From Coriaria nepalensis (taxonomy: Eukaryota; Streptophyta; Magnoliopsida; Cucurbitales; Coriariaceae): a stretch of DNA of 64,000 nt. The position numbers and the translations under genes were made by a program. Below, piece by piece: positions 59,063-64,000 of the stretch (within the stretch, counting starts at the first letter, position 1; each line of letters begins with the position of its first letter). The stretch covers positions 2,857,001 through 2,921,000 of the forward strand of contig CP114482.1 in NCBI GenBank assembly GCA_027186245.1, read 5' to 3'. A model generated the notes under the pieces. That model was given only the letters and a program-made list of their open reading frames with translations, was not told where the DNA came from and ran no database searches.

Positions 59063-60903
59063 TTTTTTGTTTATTGTTTTTTTAAGCTTTCTCAATTCGT
59101 TTTTGACTTGCCAAGTTTGAAGTAGTACTTCAGTAAGCAGTAAAAGCTGCAAAATTCCAGGCTGTGTTTATGACACGTGGATGATCTAATGATGGATTGA
59201 TTGTCCCCACAAGAAAATTCTCAGGATTTAAGAATTATTTGTGGATGACATTCGTAAGAAAAAGAAACTGCAAGAGGAAAAGGTTCTAGAATGCTTGAGA
59301 CGGGAAACAAATTCTCCAGCTGTGTAAGAAGGATTAGGGAAAGATGTTCAATTTTCATATAACGTTTACGGTTTTGAGTAATTGTGTAGTTGGTATTTTA
59401 TAAATTTATTTTTATATATTTTTTGGTTAATTTTTTAATTTTTATAATTTAATTCATATAATTAAATTTAAATTATTAATATTAATATAATATTATTTAA
59501 AATATTTTTTTTTTTTAATGAAAAAAATGACATCGGTCCTAAGAAGAAATCATTCAATTTTTTATTATAAAAATTTAAATGAATTAATTCAATTATTCAT
59601 AAAATATTCTATCGGATTGATTTTATACTTCACAAATAACAAAATTCAATTAATTCAATTTTTTCTTATAAAAAATCTAATAAAAATATTTCCTTAATTC
59701 ATTCTTCCATTTCATGAATGAAAAATAAATTAACAAATAAACTTATGTGATTGGATATTCGTTTCGAATCAAATCTCTAGTTGGAAGTTAGATTCCCGTT
59801 AATGAAAATCTTAAATCTTAAATATAAATCTATATTAATGAAGATCTAGTTCGAACCAGACCTACACTAATAAAGATTTGGCCCGAACCACACCTTTGTT
59901 GATGGAGGTTTGTTCAAAAAAAATTTCCCTTTTTTTTTTTGCTGCCTGGTTTATGGTCCATGAAGAGGAAGAGTGGATTACTTTTTTAGGTTCTTTACAA
60001 GAAAAAATGGAATCAGTTGGCCGGGTTGCATTTTTTGTAAACCATGGGAGGATTCAATCAAATTATTCACGAAAAATCCGATTATATTTTCTTACAAGAA
60101 ACTGAATGATTTTTCTTGAGGGAATCAATTCGTTCTTATTTTTCTATTTTTTTTAAATAAAAATTTGATTTTTAATAAAAGAAAAGATATATATTAATAA
60201 AAGAAAAAATATATAAATAATTTTTTAATGATATAATATATTATTTTAATATGTCAATTTCAATATATTACTTCAACACCCTGACTAAAATCCAATTATA
60301 AAGATTAAAAAATTGCACTTAAATTATCTGAAAATTAAAAAGTTGATCAAAAATTACGAAAATGAATTTATAAAACTATAATTACCCAAATTTATAATAG
60401 CTCTAATGATCTCACAACTTTTAAGTTTAATACACTGCCAGAAAGAGGAGAAACAAGGAACAAAATATGAGAGAAACCGGTCTCCTATGATCTCTTCCAA
60501 AGGCGACCCTCTTGAGTGTCTTTTCCTAGCCTTTCGGCATCCTACCAAACGTAAGAAAAAATATGGCATTACTGCATACTAGAACTTTTACAGCACAACT
60601 GTATCTGGACATGATATTACAATCCATAAAACTGCAGTTTTTCCAACAGTCCTCATAATCATATTACTAGATAAGAAACAACTAGAATTTCATCCTCCCC
60701 ATATAGTCCTGCCTTCAATCTAAATCTTCTTACATTCAAGTAAAAATTAAACCTATCTAAAATTTTACTTTACAAACTGTTCATATATATAATCAACAAG
60801 TTGATTGCATAAGCAGCATGAGCTTTCAAGTCCTTTCCTCACCCCAAGACAATTTGTGAGAAACTAACCCGAGCAGCTGAGATTAAGTGCAGACCGCGGA
60901 TTG
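59063..60903. other. AT-rich intergenic region
   Basis: Very AT-rich between 59390 and 60350, with no coding signal. A passage at 59780-59900 repeats a GATTT/GATCT plus GAACCA pattern loosely three times. The right part is the 3' region of the RING gene. Confidence 0.4.
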
Positions 60904-61095
60904 GAAGTTTCGTCGAATTGGACCAAACACATAGTACCAAACTTCTATTACTATTCACATCCAATACATACTCTCCAGCTTTAGAAACAGCATCACCCGA
61001 ATGAAAGTGTCGTCGAATTGGACCAAACACAGAGTACCAAACTTCTATTACTATTCACATCCCAGACATACTCTCAAGCTTTATAGAAACAGCAT
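60904..61095. repeat. 100-bp tandem duplication in the RING gene 3' region
   Basis: CGTCGAATTGGACCAAACAC occurs at 60911 and again at 61011, and the match continues through CAAACTTCTATTACTATTC to AAACAGCAT. The two units differ at a few positions plus a 2-bp insertion. The second copy ends directly at the RING stop codon (61096-61098), so the duplication lies in the 3' UTR. Confidence 0.85.
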
Positions 61096-61845
61096 TTAAG
61101 TAACAATCTCTTTAAGCAGCCAATCCAAACTGGGATAAGCAAAGTACAATATGAGAAAAGCAGGAACAGCAAACACAATCGTAACAACAACATATAAAGC
61201 CAGAACAGCCGCACTAGCCGGAATCACATATACCACAATCAGAAGAAATATAAGCACCAATGGAAACTTAGCTGTCAAGTGAACAAAGAAAGCAAGCAAC
61301 TTGCGAATAGAACAATGTAGCCTCTCCAACCTAACATTACTTTCCACCTGAACAAGACCAATAGACTCTTCTCTTGGTTCGAATTGGCGTAGATTCTGCT
61401 CCCTCCTAAAGTTGAGCCTTCCCATTGAAGAACTAGAACTTGTGGTGGGCCAAACTGGTTGACTATTAATTTCAGGAAAAGTGCAATGAGATTTTGATCT
61501 GTCTCCATTCATGCTCTCTACCATCCAGAGAAGGAAGTAGTTTTTTCGAGGGAATTTGAGGCTTCCTCTGTAAATTAACCGAAAGGAGAGGAGATTGCAC
61601 CATGGACAGGAGATGAAGAGGGGGAGTTGGATGGGTAGGGTGGGGAATTTTACTACAGCCCATTGTAAACCTAGGATGCAGTTTTTACAGAGAGTATGGC
61701 CACACCACAGAATGTAAGGGACGTTTTCTACTATGTTGAAGGATTCCCAACATATTGGACATTCTAGAAGACCTTCTTCTTGCCGGATTATAGAAGATGA
61801 TCCCTCATCATCTGAGCATTCTGAAGTGGATTGAAATGGCTTCAT
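61096..61845 (-). CDS. Membrane-anchored RING-type protein, probable E3 ligase
   Basis: One frame of 249 residues. A C3HC4 RING is formed by Cys29, Cys32, Cys48, His50, Cys53, Cys56, Cys80 and Cys83 (CPICWESF, LWCGHTLCKNC, CPWC), with a long 23-residue loop before the last pair. RING domains recruit E2 enzymes for ubiquitin transfer. After a Ser-rich linker come two to three hydrophobic segments (FPLVLIFLLIVVYVIPASA and ALYVVVTIVFAVPAFLILYF), so the protein is likely membrane-bound with the RING facing the cytosol. The start MKPFQSTSECSDDEG has an acidic/Ser N-terminus. Sequence near 62370-62390 (ATCTTACTTACCC) could be the donor of a leader intron on this strand. The family name is not known to me. 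Confidence 0.85.
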   Translation of the reverse strand: MKPFQSTSECSDDEGSSSIIRQEEGLLECPICWESFNIVENVPYILWCGHTLCKNCILGLQWAVVKFPTLPIQLPLFISCPWCNLLSFRLIYRGSLKFPRKNYFLLWMVESMNGDRSKSHCTFPEINSQPVWPTTSSSSSMGRLNFRREQNLRQFEPREESIGLVQVESNVRLERLHCSIRKLLAFFVHLTAKFPLVLIFLLIVVYVIPASAAVLALYVVVTIVFAVPAFLILYFAYPSLDWLLKEIVT

Positions 61846-63004
61846 GTGGTCGGCCTTTATACTTGAGACTACGCAACTGGAAGGAAAAAGGAATTAGGAT
61901 GGGTAATAAATTTGACTTATTGATTGAACTCCCTGATTTCCTACTTAAGGAAGTAGGCAAGATTCAACTTATAATCCACAGATATTAGATTGTTCTTTTC
62001 TGCGAAGGTAAAATAAAACATTCTATTTGTCTTAAGAAGGAACAGGAACACAAATTTCTAAAAGGCTATTACTTTCACAATACGAGGAAAAATTGACAGG
62101 TGAGAAAGTTAAATGAGCTAAACACATTGCATAAACAGGATCAAGCTGGCTGTTTACGCCTAACCCATCATATCTCTAACCCAGTATATGTACTTAGCTC
62201 AAACGGATGCCTCTACGCTAATTCATCACTAGTTCTAAGTTTGATCATATCAGAAAATGAACGTATCTAAGAAAAACTCAGCAAAAGTTGTATTCAAAAC
62301 AGCCCCAATAAAATAAAATTAAAGTCTTTTTTAAGTGATGAAAAAATAGAGGGGCAGAACTGTAGGAGGAAGATCTTACTTACCCATTATTGGCAGAGGA
62401 AGCTCAAGGTCAGAGAGGAGTAGAGGGTACAAAGTTAACCCCTCAAATCTCTCTCTCTGTCTCTGCCCTTTCTCTCAAGAAGAGAGCTGGAAGCTGTGAC
62501 GAAAATGAGAGAGGAAAGTGAAATAGATGGGAATTTTTGGGAAACTTTTTTGGTTATATTTTGATTGATGGAGCGGCGGCGTTCGCGGGTCCAAAGTGGT
62601 TGTCAGTTGTGGCCTGTAGAAAAGCTGAAGTTTTCATTTTTTAGAACAATCGCGATAAAGACACGTGCCGTTAATTGGATCACCTTCTTCTCCTTAACTT
62701 CCGACATGTCGTTTCTTTCTCCTCTCTCCATTGATGAACAATCTGGCCCAGCTCCAAACAGGCCTGAGTTATAACTAATCCATGGTCCATAGACTTCATA
62801 CGCATTTTTTGATAAGCAAACCGTCGGCTTAATATATTGCGTATGAACTTTGAAAATGGGGGGTTTTTTCATTAAAAAAATTTACAAATTTTTGTAAGTG
62901 TTCAAAGTGATTGATTGATCCCTACATTTTAGTTCGAGATAGTATAGGGCCATCTTTCATACAAATCTCATTATAATTATAAATATTATTTTTACCTATT
63001 AATA
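61846..63004. other. Upstream region of the RING gene
   Basis: Probably holds a leader intron (about 61870-62380) and a leader exon with a CT-rich tract near 62448-62478. Open frames here resemble no family. Confidence 0.4.
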
Positions 63005-63600
63005 AAGGTGGCAAAACGAATCAAACGACATAATACAGTATAGTCTATACTAGCTTGTGAGCTAATCGTGCCGGCCGTACTCATGCTGATCTGTGTTGCC
63101 TAGAAGAGGTCCAACATGGTGACCTGCCACACCTCCTCCTTGCCATGATGTGCTGGTTAGGTGGGCCCAAAATACGCTCATATTATGAAAATAATGATAA
63201 AGATTATAATATTTGATATTAGAGTATAATGATAATAGAGAGAGAATTTGTGACGATGAATAAATGATTTGATGAGGCATTTATGAAGAAAATTCTAAGT
63301 GGAATAAGATTTAAAAATTATTAAGAGGGGGAGGACGAGAACCAGAAAATAAAATGGTTAAGAACCATTTAGTCCTCTACATGGTAGGCCTTTAAGGCTT
63401 TAAGGGGATAGGGGAGGGGTGAGACATACCTAGCCATGCCTAGACCAGGGGATAGGCGGGTTGGCAAGCTGTACTCGAACGGTGGGGCTGACGTGTTCTC
63501 TATTCGAGCATAACCCACGATTCACAAGACATGCCATGCTTGTGTTGTGGGTTGGCCCTTTGGTCCAACCTATCTTGACACTTTTTTCCATCACATGAGA
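63005..63600. repeat. Possible degenerate DNA-transposon remnant
   Basis: The left side begins AGGTGGCAAAACGAATCAAA, resembling the termini of common plant DNA elements. Near 63570-63590 the sequence TTGACACTTTTTTCCATC could be a diverged inverted partner. The interior is relatively GC-rich, with TCGTGCCGGCCG. No target duplication was found, so this is tentative. Confidence 0.3.
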
Positions 63601-64000
63601 GTGGTGTTTATACTTGTGATAGGGTTTAGTATGACATTGTGATAGGGTTTAGTATGACATGTGGTCTTGAATCATATACATACACATATTTTTAATCTCA
63701 AATTAGGTCATTATACTATATTAGTAGGGTAGATTTGCTAAATAAACAACTTTTGGGTAAAAATTTGAGAGATATCTAAATTATAATTTTATTTGCTAAA
63801 TGTCATTTCATATTTATTTATGTATTAAGAAAAAAGAATATTGAAATTACAATATTAACTTTTTTCTTCCTATTATCATCTTCTTCATCATCATGTCTTC
63901 TATACGAAAATGGAAAATTCAAACCTCAAAATCATCAATCTTCATCTTCTGCATCATTCTTCTTCTTCTCTATCAACTACCTTCGTCTACTTCATTGTCT
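63601..64000. other. Non-genic sequence with a short tandem repeat
   Basis: A 23-bp unit starting TGTGATAGGGTTTAG is repeated perfectly at 63615-63637 and 63638-63660. The far right end is rich in CTT/CAT triplets. The window stops before any clear gene. Confidence 0.5.

Noticed and set aside
1..64000. CRISPR arrays, bacterial operons or organellar inserts
   Set aside because: No regularly spaced short repeats, no Shine-Dalgarno-type operons, and no recognisable plastid or mitochondrial genome segments; all nuclear-type genes have plant introns or known intronless plant families.

Overview
The window is nuclear DNA from a flowering plant, most likely a eudicot. The genes are split by GT-AG introns. 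Their products are plant-specific or plastid-targeted: an alpha-expansin, an L-type starch phosphorylase, a plastid biotin carboxyl carrier protein, a GAUT glycosyltransferase and a UDP-glucosyltransferase with a PSPG box. Intergenic DNA is AT-rich and holds decayed LTR retrotransposons. Exon coordinates were assembled by hand from splice sites and reading-frame continuity. No transcript or database search was available, so UTR ends are unknown.

The left part (1-22 kb) is repeat-rich. Positions 1-5300 are a decayed Ty3/gypsy element on the minus strand, interrupted by a second insertion. A UGT83A1-like glucosyltransferase follows (6535-8450, +). Positions 8.7-14.3 kb hold a decayed Ty1/copia element on the minus strand, split by a ~1.5-kb solo LTR (9350-10884). 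Next is a tandem array of three alpha-expansin copies on the minus strand: a badly deleted pseudogene (15788-16264), a pseudogene (17217-20453) carrying a second solo LTR of the same family with a perfect 5-bp target duplication, and an intact gene (20933-21858). A short hAT-type MITE and a tRNA-derived SINE lie between them.

The right part (22-62 kb) is gene-dense and conserved. In order: plastid acetyl-CoA carboxylase BCCP (-), a BAG8-like IQ/BAG protein (-), mitochondrial processing peptidase beta (-) divergent from cytosolic ribosomal protein S19 (+), a TPX2-domain microtubule protein (-), UDP-glucose 6-dehydrogenase (+), a SANT/Myb-like nuclear protein (+), a three-finger C2H2 repressor-type protein (+), plastidial alpha-glucan phosphorylase (-) divergent from a GAUT13/14-like galacturonosyltransferase (+), a plastid DUF4336 protein (-) and a membrane RING protein (-). 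Positions 62-64 kb are non-genic.

Several genes concern sugar nucleotides, starch and walls. UGD makes UDP-glucuronate, the precursor of the UDP-galacturonate used by GAUT enzymes, expansin loosens walls, and PHS1 acts on starch. They are ordinary dispersed plant genes, and I see no evidence of a biosynthetic cluster. I found no clearly new biological system. The most informative features are the nested transposon history of the expansin array, an in-frame 32-residue duplication in the phosphorylase-specific insertion, a divergent ribosomal/mitochondrial promoter, and several duplicated or homopolymeric leader and promoter structures.
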